DNA of 64,000 nt from Polynucleobacter sp. Latsch14-2 (GCF_018881925.1 NZ_JACVPL010000007.1:1-64000); one strand, 5' to 3'. Shown: positions 1 through 8,388, counted from the first letter of the stretch. Notes: generated by a model from the letters alone, not told the origin. Translations and numbers: made by a program.

Positions 1-74
1 GTTTTAAAACCACCCCTACCGGAGAGGTAATGCTCAATGACTACTAGCTTGAACTCTTTGCTGTATTTGGACAT
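1..74 (-). CDS. IS3-family transposase OrfA, N-terminus only (cut by window edge)
   Basis: The ATG is at 72-74 on the minus strand. The 24 readable codons begin MSKYSKEFKLVVIEHYLSG, which resembles the start of helix-turn-helix OrfA proteins of IS3-family elements. In that family OrfA binds the element ends, and the OrfB integrase is made as a fusion by frameshifting. Only the first part of the HTH region is visible, so it cannot be judged whether the gene is intact. Confidence 0.7.
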   Translation of the reverse strand, partial: MSKYSKEFKLVVIEHYLSGRGGFK

Positions 75-127
75 GAGACTGACCCTGTTGAGTTGGATTG
101 GGTGTCCAACTTTTGTGGGTCAGTTCA
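1..127 (-). mobile_element. Truncated left end of an IS3-family insertion sequence
   Basis: Read on the minus strand, the element begins at 127 with TGAACTGACCC, typical of the outer end of IS3-family (IS150/IS3-like) elements. It then runs about 50 bp to a transposase start codon. The rest of the element lies beyond the left window edge. It sits only 34 bp from the lexA stop codon. Between the terminal repeat and the transposase start lies a large imperfect dyad (80-97 and 105-122). The target duplication cannot be checked because the other end is missing. Confidence 0.75.
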
Positions 128-161
128 AACTGAGGTCTTTTTTATTGATGTTTGTAGCTAT

Positions 162-881
162 TTACAAGCCCTCAGCCCTGATCAGACCGACAGCTTGACC
201 TTCTACTGCAAAGTTGGCTTGTCGCTCATCAACCAAGATATTTTTAAAGTCGGGATTTTCGGCTTGCAATTCGATTACTAAGCCAGTTGAGGTTTTTTTC
301 TGGTTCCAACGTTTTACTGTTACCTCATCATCTAAGCGTGCGACCACGATATCGCCATTGCGCACTTCAGTAGTTTTTCTGACTGCCAAATAATCGCCAT
401 CCAAAATTCCCGCATCGCGCATACTCATGCCGACAACTTTGAGCAGATAATCTGCACCCTTGCTAAATAAGCTTGGATCAATGGGGACATGCTTTTCAAT
501 ATGCTCCACTGCCATGATGGGCGAACCTGCAGCAACGCGTCCAATGAGTGGAAGCGTGAGTTGTTGAAGTGCGCCAGAAGGGAGCGACATCTGACGGTAT
601 TTATTTGGGTTGTGCGATTGATTAAAGCGTTGTGGAATCCGAATGCCGCGCGAAGTTCCTGGCGTGAGTTCGATATACCCTTTTTTTGCGAGAGCGCGGA
701 GATGTTCTTCAGCGGCATTGGCAGATGCAAAGCCTAGTTGAGTGGCAATTTCTGCACGCGTTGGGGGAAGTCCACTCTCCCCAATGGCATTGGTAATTAA
801 ATCCAAAATCTCACTTTGACGTGCGGTGAGTTTTGGGAGGGCAGTTAGCTCCTCAATTAAATCGACTGTATTTATGTCCAT
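162..881 (-). CDS. lexA: LexA SOS repressor / autoprotease
   Basis: Transcriptional repressor of the SOS regulon that cleaves itself when RecA filaments form. The N-terminal winged helix includes [12 protein letters not shown] at about residues 18-29. The Ala-Gly cleavage site is at 118-119 (RVAAGSP). The catalytic Ser is 153 in GMSMRDAG and the Lys is 190 in VTVKRW. At 239 aa it is longer than E. coli LexA (202 aa). The excess is an N-terminal extension of about 15 residues and a longer linker around 85-110. The only upstream ATG lies one base from a candidate SOS box, leaving no room for a ribosome binding site. The true start is therefore uncertain or the mRNA is leaderless. It is divergent from the asparaginase gene. 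Confidence 0.95.
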   Translation of the reverse strand: MDINTVDLIEELTALPKLTARQSEILDLITNAIGESGLPPTRAEIATQLGFASANAAEEHLRALAKKGYIELTPGTSRGIRIPQRFNQSHNPNKYRQMSLPSGALQQLTLPLIGRVAAGSPIMAVEHIEKHVPIDPSLFSKGADYLLKVVGMSMRDAGILDGDYLAVRKTTEVRNGDIVVARLDDEVTVKRWNQKKTSTGLVIELQAENPDFKNILVDERQANFAVEGQAVGLIRAEGL

Positions 882-882
882 A

Positions 883-898
883 CTGGGATTGTATACAG
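883..898. promoter_or_regulatory. Candidate LexA operator (SOS box)
   Basis: On the minus strand the site reads CTGTATACAATCCCAG. This fits the CTGT-N8-ACAG SOS consensus except for one base in the right half-site. It lies between lexA and the divergent asparaginase gene, directly next to the lexA ATG, so autoregulation is the natural reading. Binding is inferred. Confidence 0.6.
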
Positions 899-943
899 CT
901 TTTTCGGTATTTCAAGAACTTTTCTGGCGGTAGATAATGGCTT

Positions 944-2020
944 ATGAGTTCTATTGACCTAAAAGCAACGCAATCTCCCCATATTTTGGTTTTGGGCACG
1001 GGCGGAACCATTGCCGGTCTGGCAAAGGAGCCTGTTGGTAAGCCTTTGGAGTATCAAGCTGGTCAGGTTGGTATCGAGGGTTTGTTGGAGCAAATTCAAG
1101 AGTTGATTCCAGGCAGCCTCAAACTGCTCTCTAAACAGCTTGCCAATATCAACAGCAAGGACCTGAGTGAGGCCCTGTTGACTCAGCTTGGGAGTGTTGT
1201 TAGGACTGCTCTAGAAGATTCGGCTGTGCAAGGGATTGTGATTACCCACGGCACGGACACCATTGAAGAGACTGGATTCTTTCTTCAAGCAACTTGCGGA
1301 AAGGCTGCTCAACAATTGGGCAAGAGGGTAGTCTTGACGGGCGCTATGCTGCCAAGCAATGCAAGTGGTGCTGATGGCCCAGATAATCTATTGGGCGCCA
1401 TTCGGTGGGCCTCCACCCCTCTAGAAAACTGCCCGGGAGGTATTTATGGCGTGTTTTCTGGCAAAGTTTGTATGGCGAGGGATCTTGCTAAGCGTCATGG
1501 CACCGCCTTAGGCGCCCCCTTAATGGATTCACCCTCCAGTCCAATTGGTTTGATTAATCCATCTTGGTTATCTGGTGTCAAGGCTGTTGAGTCAGCCTGG
1601 CATGAGGATTTGCCGATCCCTCAGGCAGCTCAATGGCCTTGGGTAGAGATTCTGACGAGTCATGCAGGTGCTCGCTCAGAAACAATTGATCATTGGTTAG
1701 CTAGTCAGGTTCAAGGCTTTGTAATAGCCGGCTCGGGGATGGGGGGAGTTCATGAGGCGTGGAAGATTCCCTTGGCTAAGGCCTTAACAATGGGCATTGC
1801 ACTCATCAGGACTAGCCGGACTGGAGCTGGCAGAACCCGCCCTGATATTCCAGAGAAGGATCTGGAGGGAAGTATGGCTGCGGGCGTACTTTCTGCACCT
1901 AGAGCTCGGATTGCGCTCCAATTGGCTATCTATGCGGCAAAACAGGCACACTTGGTTGGTAAACCCCTGACTTGGCAGGATTTTTTTGCTAGAATAGCGG
2001 ACTTACCTGAAATTCGGTAA
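944..2020 (+). CDS. L-asparaginase (asparaginase/glutaminase family)
   Basis: Hydrolyses L-asparagine to aspartate and ammonia. Both family signatures are present. GTGGTIAG at about residues 18-25 carries the nucleophilic Thr. HGTDTIEET at about 102-110 carries the second Thr and the Asp. The GAMLPSNASGADGPDN stretch with the Ser-Asp context is also typical. There is no clear signal peptide, so a cytoplasmic enzyme is likely. Its 358 aa is slightly long for the family. It is transcribed away from lexA across a 62-bp gap containing the SOS box; whether LexA affects it is unknown. A perfect 6-bp inverted repeat (CTTACC/GGTAAG, 2002-2021) overlaps its stop codon. Confidence 0.88.
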   Translation: MSSIDLKATQSPHILVLGTGGTIAGLAKEPVGKPLEYQAGQVGIEGLLEQIQELIPGSLKLLSKQLANINSKDLSEALLTQLGSVVRTALEDSAVQGIVITHGTDTIEETGFFLQATCGKAAQQLGKRVVLTGAMLPSNASGADGPDNLLGAIRWASTPLENCPGGIYGVFSGKVCMARDLAKRHGTALGAPLMDSPSSPIGLINPSWLSGVKAVESAWHEDLPIPQAAQWPWVEILTSHAGARSETIDHWLASQVQGFVIAGSGMGGVHEAWKIPLAKALTMGIALIRTSRTGAGRTRPDIPEKDLEGSMAAGVLSAPRARIALQLAIYAAKQAHLVGKPLTWQDFFARIADLPEIR

Positions 2021-2158
2021 GCGTTGTTAAATGAGTATTAAAAGTGTGTTGTAAGTTTTACCTACAATTTGTTACTACCTTGTCACACTGGCTCTAACTT
2101 TAAAAACCATCGAAAGTTAGCAAGACGCCCAGGTGACTTTATCCTTAAGGAGCGTTTG

Positions 2159-2533
2159 ATGCGTCATTATGAAATCGTCTTTATCGTCCATCCGGACCAA
2201 AGCGAGCAAGTTCCAGCGATGATTGATCGTTACAAAGCTACATTAGCAGCTGCGGGCGGCAAAGTTCATCGTATTGAAGATTGGGGTCGTCGTCAGATGG
2301 CTTACATGATCGACAAGCTTGCTAAAGCCCACTACGTTTGTATGAACATTGAGTGCGACCAGAAAACTCTGGAAGAGCTTGAGCATGCGTTCAAATTTAA
2401 CGATGCTGTTTTACGTCACCTCATCATTAAGACAAAGAAAGCCGAAACCGAGCCTTCGATCATGATGAAAGAAGTGCAACGTGAAGAAGCGCGCAAATCA
2501 GCTCAATCCGAAGCTCCTGTAGCAGCGGAATAA
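2159..2533 (+). CDS. rpsF: 30S ribosomal protein S6
   Basis: Small-subunit protein that binds the central domain of 16S rRNA together with S18. The start at 2159 gives the classic [14 protein letters not shown] beginning and has AAGGAG eight bases upstream. A reading frame extending to 2069 has no such support and is rejected. The product is 124 aa with a charged Ala/Glu-rich tail, normal for proteobacterial S6. It is the first gene of the rpsF-priB-rpsR-rplI-dnaB run. The 138-bp gap before it must hold the promoter, but I saw no convincing S6:S18 leader motif. Confidence 0.96.
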   Translation: MRHYEIVFIVHPDQSEQVPAMIDRYKATLAAAGGKVHRIEDWGRRQMAYMIDKLAKAHYVCMNIECDQKTLEELEHAFKFNDAVLRHLIIKTKKAETEPSIMMKEVQREEARKSAQSEAPVAAE

Positions 2534-2592
2534 GTTAGAAATTTGAAGAGGAATACAGAGACTAGAAAACGTATCAGAGTGGCGGAACGGCG

Positions 2593-2886
2593 TTGAATCA
2601 TTTCACCCTAACTGCATGCTTGGTAGCTAAAGACGCGATTCGATTTACACCTGCAGGAATACCAGTGATGCATTGTCAGCTAGAACATAGCGGCGAGGTA
2701 AACGAGGTAGGAGTGGCAAGGAAAATTCAGATGAGTGTTGAAGCCATAGCGATTGGCCCGATTCAAAAGGGTCTTGAGCAAATGGATTTAGGGGCCAAGG
2801 CAGTGTTTGAAGGATTCTTGGCACCCAAGACCCTACGTAATCAAAGACTTGTTTTCCATATCACCCATATTCAATTGAAAAATTAA
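2593..2886 (+). CDS. priB: Primosomal replication protein N (PriB)
   Basis: Single-stranded DNA-binding OB-fold protein used for replication restart with PriA. The 97-residue length and the position between rpsF and rpsR are diagnostic in beta- and gammaproteobacteria. The pattern [21 protein letters not shown] followed by H-C-x-L-E-H-S fits PriB. Translation starts at TTG (2593) after a weak GGCGG; no in-frame ATG would keep the first OB strand. The 13-bp gap to rpsR suggests co-translation. Confidence 0.9.
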   Translation: MNHFTLTACLVAKDAIRFTPAGIPVMHCQLEHSGEVNEVGVARKIQMSVEAIAIGPIQKGLEQMDLGAKAVFEGFLAPKTLRNQRLVFHITHIQLKN

Positions 2887-2899
2887 AGAGGAAATCATC

Positions 2900-3172
2900 A
2901 TGGCGTTTGGAAAGAAACCCGATTTCAAAAAGAAACCAGCTCAGAACCCATTGTTCAAGCGTAAGCGTTATTGCCGTTTCACCGTTGCTGGTGTTGAACA
3001 AATCGACTACAAAGATGTCGATACATTGAAGGATTTTGTTGGCGAAAACGCCAAAATTACTCCTGCTCGTTTGACAGGCACAAAAGCTAAGTATCAGCGT
3101 CAGTTAGACACCGCTATCAAGCGCGCTCGTTTCCTGGCTCTGTTGCCGTTCTCTGACCAACATAAGAAATAA
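2900..3172 (+). CDS. rpsR: 30S ribosomal protein S18
   Basis: Small-subunit protein, partner of S6 on 16S rRNA. It is 90 aa, with the S18 core [19 protein letters not shown] followed by the basic [20 protein letters not shown] region. It is preceded by AGAGGAAATC as ribosome binding site. It lies inside the S6 operon, 13 bp before rplI. Confidence 0.96.
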   Translation: MAFGKKPDFKKKPAQNPLFKRKRYCRFTVAGVEQIDYKDVDTLKDFVGENAKITPARLTGTKAKYQRQLDTAIKRARFLALLPFSDQHKK

Positions 3173-3185
3173 TTGGGAGCCCTCA

Positions 3186-3638
3186 ATGCAGATCATTCTT
3201 TTAGAAAAAGTAACAAACCTGGGCAACCTCGGCGACGTAGTACGCGTTAAAGACGGTTTTGCTCGTAATTTCTTAATCCCACAACGTAAAGCGCGTCGTG
3301 CAACTGAAGCAGCGATTGCTGATTTCGCACTCCGTCGTGCTGAGTTGGAAAAGTTAGCTGCTGAGAAATTAGCTGCTGCTGAAGCAGTAGGTACAAAGCT
3401 TAAAGATCTCGTTCTCGAAATCGGTCAAAAGGCTGGCGTTGATGGTCGTTTGTTTGGTTCCGTAACCAATCACGATGTTGCTGATGGCTTGAAGGCAAAA
3501 GGCTTTGCAATCGAAAAATCTTCAGTGCGTATGCCTACTGGCCCATTGAAAATGGTTGGTGATCACCCTGTAGCGGTTGCTGTTCATACCGATGTAGTGG
3601 TTGATATCACTATCCGTGTGGTTGGCGAGCAAGCGTAA
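3186..3638 (+). CDS. rplI: 50S ribosomal protein L9
   Basis: Large-subunit protein with two RNA-binding domains joined by a long helix. The N-domain signature [19 protein letters not shown] and the following [11 protein letters not shown] are both present. The central Ala/Glu/Lys-rich helix spans about residues 45-80. The 150-aa length is standard. It is followed after 24 bp by dnaB. Confidence 0.96.
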   Translation: MQIILLEKVTNLGNLGDVVRVKDGFARNFLIPQRKARRATEAAIADFALRRAELEKLAAEKLAAAEAVGTKLKDLVLEIGQKAGVDGRLFGSVTNHDVADGLKAKGFAIEKSSVRMPTGPLKMVGDHPVAVAVHTDVVVDITIRVVGEQA

Positions 3639-3662
3639 TTTTAAAGTCTGTACACTAGCCTC

Positions 3663-6158
3663 ATGGCTGAATCCCGCTCACGTTCCGTTATGCTCAATCC
3701 TGGCATGATGGGCTCTGGGGATTCAGTCGTGCAGGCTTTAAAAGTCCCACCACATTCTGTAGAAGCCGAGCAATCTTTGCTGGGCGGTCTACTGATCGAT
3801 AACACAGCTTGGGATCGCTTGGGTGGCGTCTTAACCGATAAAGATTTCTATCGCCCAGAACATGCTCTCATCTTTAAGGCGATTCAGCGTTTAATTAGCG
3901 ATAACCATCCAGCTGATGTCATTACTGTTCATGAGGCTGTTAAGTCAGAGCAGGGTGGTGATTTGGTAGGGATTGATTACCTTAATTCCTTAGCGCAAAA
4001 CACCCCCAGTGCAGCGAACATCAAAGGCTATACCGATATTGTTCGTGATCGCAGTATTTTGCGTCGCTTGATTGAAGTTTCTGACAATATTGTGAGCTCT
4101 GCATTTGTGCCTGAAGGTCGTTCGGTGAGAACACTTTTGGATGAAGCTGAAGCCCGTATTCTGCAAATCGGTGAAGACGGTAGTCGTAAGGCAGACTATC
4201 TTGAGATTGAACCGCTTTTAAGAACAGTAGTTGCTCGTATCGATGAGCTTTATAACCGCCAAGGTGGCAGTGACATTACGGGCATTGCTACCGGCTTTAT
4301 TGATTTGGATAAGCAGACTAGTGGCTTGCAAAAAGGCGACTTAGTGATTGTTGCTGGAAGGCCCTCGATGGGAAAAGCGCAACCGCTAGATGCAAAGATT
4401 AAAACCCTAGATGGCTGGAAGCTTATGGGGGAATTGCAGTATGGGGATCAACTTGCCTCTGTTGATGGTGAGCGCTCCATGGTTACGGGTATCTATCCTC
4501 AAGGCCTCAAGCAAATATACAAAGTCACTTTTTCAGATGGGCGTCAAGCCGAATGTTGCGATGAGCATTTATGGCAAGTGATGTATCGCGATTGGTCTGA
4601 GCCGCGCGTGATAAATACCGCTCGCCTAATTGAAATGTTGCAATGTGTTCGGTACAAAAATAGATTATGGATTGAGCCAGTCACTGGAGATTTTGGCTGC
4701 TCTGAAGATCTTCCTATTAATCCTTGGGTACTGGGCGCTCTTTTGGGGGATGGAACTTTAGCCTTGTCTCATGGGAGCGTGTCATTTTCCACTAACTCTC
4801 CTGAGTCGCTAGAGCGCATGAATGCGCTGGCAGGATATGAGATGGAATTGGTTCATGCTGGTGCATACGACTGGAGGCTAGTTTCAAAAGCCAGAGTTGC
4901 TGTTAATGGTCAAAGATCTGCAGTAAAAACTAATTACTTTAGGGCTGCATTGGATAGCTTAGGCGTATTGGGCTGCAGGAGTTTTGATAAATTTATTCCT
5001 TCGCAATACTTAGAGTCAGATAAGGCCTCTCGCTTAGCTTTATTTCAGGGCTTGATGGATACCGATGGATGGATTGAAAAATGGGGCTCTATTCGTTTTT
5101 GTTCTGTGAGCGAGCAATTAGCGAAAGATGTAGCATCTTTAGCGAGATCTCTGGGTGGATTTTGTTCGATCTCAACCAAGAAAACGAGCTATTCCTATAA
5201 AGGCGAGCTCAAGCAGGGTCGTTTGGCCTATATTTTAAATATGAGCTTTAAGGCAGGATTTCAAGCCTTTACCTTGCCACAAAAGAAAGAAAGACTCAGA
5301 ATGAGCTGGGATCGACAGCGCAGATTAACTTTCAAAAGCATTGAGCCCGTTCGAGTCGCCCAAGCTCAGTGCATATCCGTCAGTCATCCCGCTAGAACTT
5401 ACGTAACCAATGATTATGTAGTGACTCACAACACTGCGTTTGCCCTAAACATTGCCGAGAACGTTGCCCTAGCAGAAGGTTTGCCAGTCGTTATTTTCTC
5501 CATGGAGATGTCAGGCGAGCAATTGGCCGCGCGTTTATTGGGTTCAGTAGGGCGAGTTGACCAAGGTCGCATGCGTACTGGTAAATTGCAAGATGATGAG
5601 TGGCCACGTGTAACGGATGCTATAGCTAGGCTTAGCAATACCCAGATTTTAATTGATGAGACTGGCTCTTTATCAAGCATGGAGTTGCGTGGGCGCGCAC
5701 GCCGGATTGCCCGAAACTTTGGTGGAACACTCGGTCTTGTTGTGATCGACTATTTACAACTAATGAGTGGCTCGGGCTCTGAAAATCGCGCAACCGAGAT
5801 CTCTGAGATTTCACGTTCTTTAAAATCTCTCGCAAAAGAATTGCAATGTCCAGTAGTTGCTTTGTCACAGTTAAATCGTGGTCTAGAGCAGCGGCCTAAC
5901 AAACGTCCAATCATGTCTGACTTACGCGAGTCAGGAGCGATCGAACAAGACGCTGACTTGATTATGTTTATCTATCGCGATGAGGTGTATCACCCAGATA
6001 CCACCACTGATAAAGGTATGGCAGAGATCATCATTGGCAAACAACGTAACGGCCCGATTGGCACTGTGCGCTTAAGTTGGCAAGGGCCATATACCAAGTT
6101 TGATAACCTGGCGATGGGCTCGGTTGCTTACTCCTCAGGCGGTTACGAGCCCTTCTAG
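3663..6158 (+). CDS. dnaB: Replicative DNA helicase DnaB with an in-frame intein
   Basis: Hexameric helicase that unwinds the replication fork. The precursor is 831 aa. The two exteins (residues 1-238 and 591-831) add up to 479 aa, a normal DnaB size. The N-terminal DnaG-interaction domain starts near VPPHSVEAEQSLLGG. The RecA-like domain holds the P-loop GRPSMGK/T, Walker B LVVIDYLQLM, and LRESGAIEQDAD near the C-terminus. The intein sits exactly between the P-loop Lys (238) and Thr (591). No ATP-binding site exists until splicing, so splicing should be essential for viability. It ends directly against the convergent lipoprotein gene, with no spacer. Confidence 0.95.
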   Translation: MAESRSRSVMLNPGMMGSGDSVVQALKVPPHSVEAEQSLLGGLLIDNTAWDRLGGVLTDKDFYRPEHALIFKAIQRLISDNHPADVITVHEAVKSEQGGDLVGIDYLNSLAQNTPSAANIKGYTDIVRDRSILRRLIEVSDNIVSSAFVPEGRSVRTLLDEAEARILQIGEDGSRKADYLEIEPLLRTVVARIDELYNRQGGSDITGIATGFIDLDKQTSGLQKGDLVIVAGRPSMGKAQPLDAKIKTLDGWKLMGELQYGDQLASVDGERSMVTGIYPQGLKQIYKVTFSDGRQAECCDEHLWQVMYRDWSEPRVINTARLIEMLQCVRYKNRLWIEPVTGDFGCSEDLPINPWVLGALLGDGTLALSHGSVSFSTNSPESLERMNALAGYEMELVHAGAYDWRLVSKARVAVNGQRSAVKTNYFRAALDSLGVLGCRSFDKFIPSQYLESDKASRLALFQGLMDTDGWIEKWGSIRFCSVSEQLAKDVASLARSLGGFCSISTKKTSYSYKGELKQGRLAYILNMSFKAGFQAFTLPQKKERLRMSWDRQRRLTFKSIEPVRVAQAQCISVSHPARTYVTNDYVVTHNTAFALNIAENVALAEGLPVVIFSMEMSGEQLAARLLGSVGRVDQGRMRTGKLQDDEWPRVTDAIARLSNTQILIDETGSLSSMELRGRARRIARNFGGTLGLVVIDYLQLMSGSGSENRATEISEISRSLKSLAKELQCPVVALSQLNRGLEQRPNKRPIMSDLRESGAIEQDADLIMFIYRDEVYHPDTTTDKGMAEIIIGKQRNGPIGTVRLSWQGPYTKFDNLAMGSVAYSSGGYEPF
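4377..5432 (+). mobile_element. DnaB intein, class 3 type, with LAGLIDADG homing endonuclease
   Basis: Protein-splicing element of 352 residues inside dnaB. It starts with Ala (AQPLDAKIKTLDGW) where most inteins have Cys or Ser, and ends VVTHN before the extein Thr. The class 3 signature appears complete: Trp66 in block B (CDEHLW), Cys332 at the block F position (AQCISVSHPA) and Thr350 before the penultimate His. In class 3 inteins the block F Cys replaces the residue-1 nucleophile. The middle holds two LAGLIDADG motifs, VLGALLGDG (about 118-126) and LFQGLMDTDGW (about 222-232), both with the catalytic Asp. The endonuclease therefore looks functional. The class is assigned by eye from motif spacing. 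Confidence 0.88.
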
Positions 6159-6692
6159 TTAAGGGGGTGTTAGCCTTCTTGCCTCGGTAAATCTTGCCGC
6201 CCAGTATGGGCTATCAATTTGCTCTAAACGAACTGTGCCACCAGCGCTTGGGGCATGCACAAATCTTCCTTGACCTACATAGATTCCAGCATGAGAGTAT
6301 TTTTCGCCGGTAGTGTTAAAGAATACAAGGTCGCCTGGGGCAGGCGGCTGATTGTCAATTCCTCTGCCTTTGGCGCTCATTAACTGGATGGTGCGCGGCA
6401 GTTTAATATCAGCCGCTTTGTTATAGACGTAGACAATCAGCCCGCTGCAATCAAAACCACCTTTGGGGGTATTGCCACCATACACATAGGGCACACCTAC
6501 GAGACCAACTGCTGCAATAGAGATATCTTCTGTGCCGACACTCGTGTCTTGCTTGAACTGAACAAGCTTTGAGGAGGCCGATTTACTGCCAAATGTGCCG
6601 CAGCCCGATAGCGTCAATAGAGCGCAAATAAAAATGCCGCACCCTATTAGAGTGCGGCATGAGAGAGGTCTATCAGAGTGCGTCGGCTGCAT
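6159..6692 (-). CDS. NlpC/P60-family peptidoglycan hydrolase, lipoprotein
   Basis: Predicted outer-membrane-anchored cell-wall endopeptidase. From the ATG at 6692 it is 177 aa. It has a lipoprotein signal ending in LTLSGC, with lipidated Cys31. The NlpC/P60 domain shows catalytic Cys82 in GGFDCSGL, His134 in YSHAGIYV and His146 in FVHAP. A frame extending to 6743 would put basic and hydrophobic residues before the signal and is less likely. The first 20 bp overlap the end of phoH. A strong terminator-like hairpin lies inside codons 11-20, so expression from the phoH transcript should depend on read-through. It converges on dnaB. Confidence 0.85.
   Translation of the reverse strand: MQPTHSDRPLSCRTLIGCGIFICALLTLSGCGTFGSKSASSKLVQFKQDTSVGTEDISIAAVGLVGVPYVYGGNTPKGGFDCSGLIVYVYNKAADIKLPRTIQLMSAKGRGIDNQPPAPGDLVFFNTTGEKYSHAGIYVGQGRFVHAPSAGGTVRLEQIDSPYWAARFTEARRLTPP
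6626..6660 (-). terminator. Intrinsic terminator of phoH, lying inside the lipoprotein coding region
   Basis: A perfect 9-bp inverted repeat (GTGCGGCAT 6652-6660, ATGCCGCAC 6634-6642) with a 9-nt loop. In the minus direction it is followed by TTTTATTT. It begins 13 bp after the phoH stop codon. It also encodes part of the signal peptide of the next gene. Confidence 0.75.
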
Positions 6693-8340
6693 GATCCGCA
6701 AGACGTGAACGCTCGCCACGAGCAAGCGTGACATGACCACCATGACGCCAGCCCTTAAAGCGGTCGACTACATAAGTAAGGCCTGAAGAGCCTTCGGTTA
6801 AGTACGGCGTATCGATCTGGGCAATATTACCCAGGCAAACAATCTTGGTTCCTGGGCCTGCACGGGTTACCAAGGTTTTCATTTGTTTGGGGGTTAAGTT
6901 TTGCGCCTCATCAATGATTACAAATTTGCTGACAAAAGTTCTGCCACGCATGAAGTTCATGCTCTTCACCTTAATTCGTGAACGAATTAGCTCTTGTGTA
7001 GCAGCGCGACCCCATTCACCCGCATTATCTTCATTGCGATGCAGTACTTCAAGGTTATCGTCAAACGCACCCATCCAAGGCTGCATCTTTTCTTCCTCGG
7101 TGCCTGGTAAGAAACCAATATCTTCGCCAACGGGTACGGTAGCGCGGGTAATGATAATTTCGTTATAGCGCTTGCTGTCGAGGACTTGTTCTAAACCGGC
7201 AGCCAGTGCTAGCAAGGTTTTTCCTGTACCCGCCTGACCCAAGAGAGTTACAAAGTCTACATCTGGGTTCATCAGTAAATTCATGGCAAAGTTTTGTTCG
7301 CGATTACGCGCAGTCACACTCCAGACATTATTTTTCTGATGCGAGAAGTCTCTTAGTGTTTGCAGGAGGGCGGTCTTGCCATTGATTTCTCGAACTTGGG
7401 CATAGAAGGGGGTAGAGCCATCAGGATTTTCTTGATATACAAACTGATTTACCAGCATACTCGGTACGCTCGGTCCAGTAACGCGATAGAACATAGTGCC
7501 AGATTTGCTATCAGCCCAACTTTCCATTGCTTTGCCATGTTTAGGCCAAAAATCAGCCGGTAAAGTCATGACGCCTGAGTACATCAGGTCGCGATCTTCT
7601 AAAACCTGGTCATTGAAATAATCTTCCGCAGGCAAGCCCAGGGCGCGAGCCTTGATGCGCATGTTGATATCCTTGGATACCAGCACTACTTCTTGACCCT
7701 TGCGGGTCTTTTGCAGCTCGCTAACTACTGCCAGAATCATATTGTCGCCCTTGCCTTCGGGCAGACCTTCAGGGAGTGACTGAGTAGTCAGTTTGGTTTG
7801 GAAAAAGAGACGTCCCGATACATCTTGGTTGCCCAACTTGTTTAAGGGAATGCCTTCATCCAGCGAACCACTAGTACCGGCTACCAGTTGATCTAAGGAT
7901 CTACTAACAGTACGAGCATTACGTGCAACCTCAGTCATACCTTTTTTATGGTTGTCCAACTCTTCGAGTGTGGTCATTGGCAAAAACAGGTCGTGTTCAG
8001 AGAAGCGGAACAGAGAGCTTGGATCATGCATTAATACATTGGTATCAAGCACAAACAAACTTGGGGGGCCAGTGCGAATTACACGCTTTGGTTTTTCTGG
8101 GGTGCTGACGGATTTACCGTTATTGCGCTCAGGGCCAACATCTCGGTGATCTGCTTTAATTTTTTCCAGAGCCACTTCTGCAGCAGAGAGGTCTTCTTGG
8201 GCGCCGCTTGTCCAATCAGAGGCATGACTTTCCATAGCAACTGGTTTTGCTGGAGAAGGGCGTTTCTTTAAGTCAGGAGTATCTTTACGACCCAATTTCA
8301 CCTGATCAGCAATTTGAGTTGGGATGGGGGGTAGTGGCAT
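6673..8340 (-). CDS. phoH: PIN-PhoH fusion protein (PhoH-like ATPase with PIN RNase domain)
   Basis: A 555-aa cytoplasmic protein predicted to couple ATP hydrolysis to RNA cleavage or unwinding. The N-terminal 90 residues are charged and low-complexity. The PIN domain follows, starting FVLDTNVLMHD (about 96-106) and continuing to LVSKDINMRIKA (about 220). The PhoH ATPase has Walker A GQAGTGKT at 368-375 and Walker B FVIIDEAQ at about 470. The start is fixed by AGGAG 8 bases upstream of the ATG at 8340. It lies downstream of bcp, behind a hairpin that ends in a U-tract. The cellular substrate of such proteins is not established. Confidence 0.9.
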   Translation of the reverse strand: MPLPPIPTQIADQVKLGRKDTPDLKKRPSPAKPVAMESHASDWTSGAQEDLSAAEVALEKIKADHRDVGPERNNGKSVSTPEKPKRVIRTGPPSLFVLDTNVLMHDPSSLFRFSEHDLFLPMTTLEELDNHKKGMTEVARNARTVSRSLDQLVAGTSGSLDEGIPLNKLGNQDVSGRLFFQTKLTTQSLPEGLPEGKGDNMILAVVSELQKTRKGQEVVLVSKDINMRIKARALGLPAEDYFNDQVLEDRDLMYSGVMTLPADFWPKHGKAMESWADSKSGTMFYRVTGPSVPSMLVNQFVYQENPDGSTPFYAQVREINGKTALLQTLRDFSHQKNNVWSVTARNREQNFAMNLLMNPDVDFVTLLGQAGTGKTLLALAAGLEQVLDSKRYNEIIITRATVPVGEDIGFLPGTEEEKMQPWMGAFDDNLEVLHRNEDNAGEWGRAATQELIRSRIKVKSMNFMRGRTFVSKFVIIDEAQNLTPKQMKTLVTRAGPGTKIVCLGNIAQIDTPYLTEGSSGLTYVVDRFKGWRHGGHVTLARGERSRLADHAADAL

Positions 8341-8352
8341 GCAGATTCTCCT

Positions 8353-8388
8353 AAAAGAAAAAACCGTCAGGCAGAGCTTTGACGGTTT
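8353..8388 (-). terminator. Terminator/attenuator hairpin abutting the phoH ribosome binding site
   Basis: Perfect 9-bp arms AAACCGTCA (8361-8369) and TGACGGTTT (8380-8388). On the minus strand they are followed by TTTCTTTT and then directly AGGAG and the phoH ATG. It may end the upstream bcp transcript or a leader transcript. Its position makes an attenuation or anti-terminator mechanism plausible. Confidence 0.7.

Noticed and set aside
2002-2021. CTTACC/GGTAAG repeat at the asparaginase stop as a terminator
   Set aside because: The stem is only 6 bp and no T-run follows.
2069-2158. N-terminal extension of ribosomal protein S6
   Set aside because: The family start and a good ribosome site are at 2159; the extension is unlike any S6.
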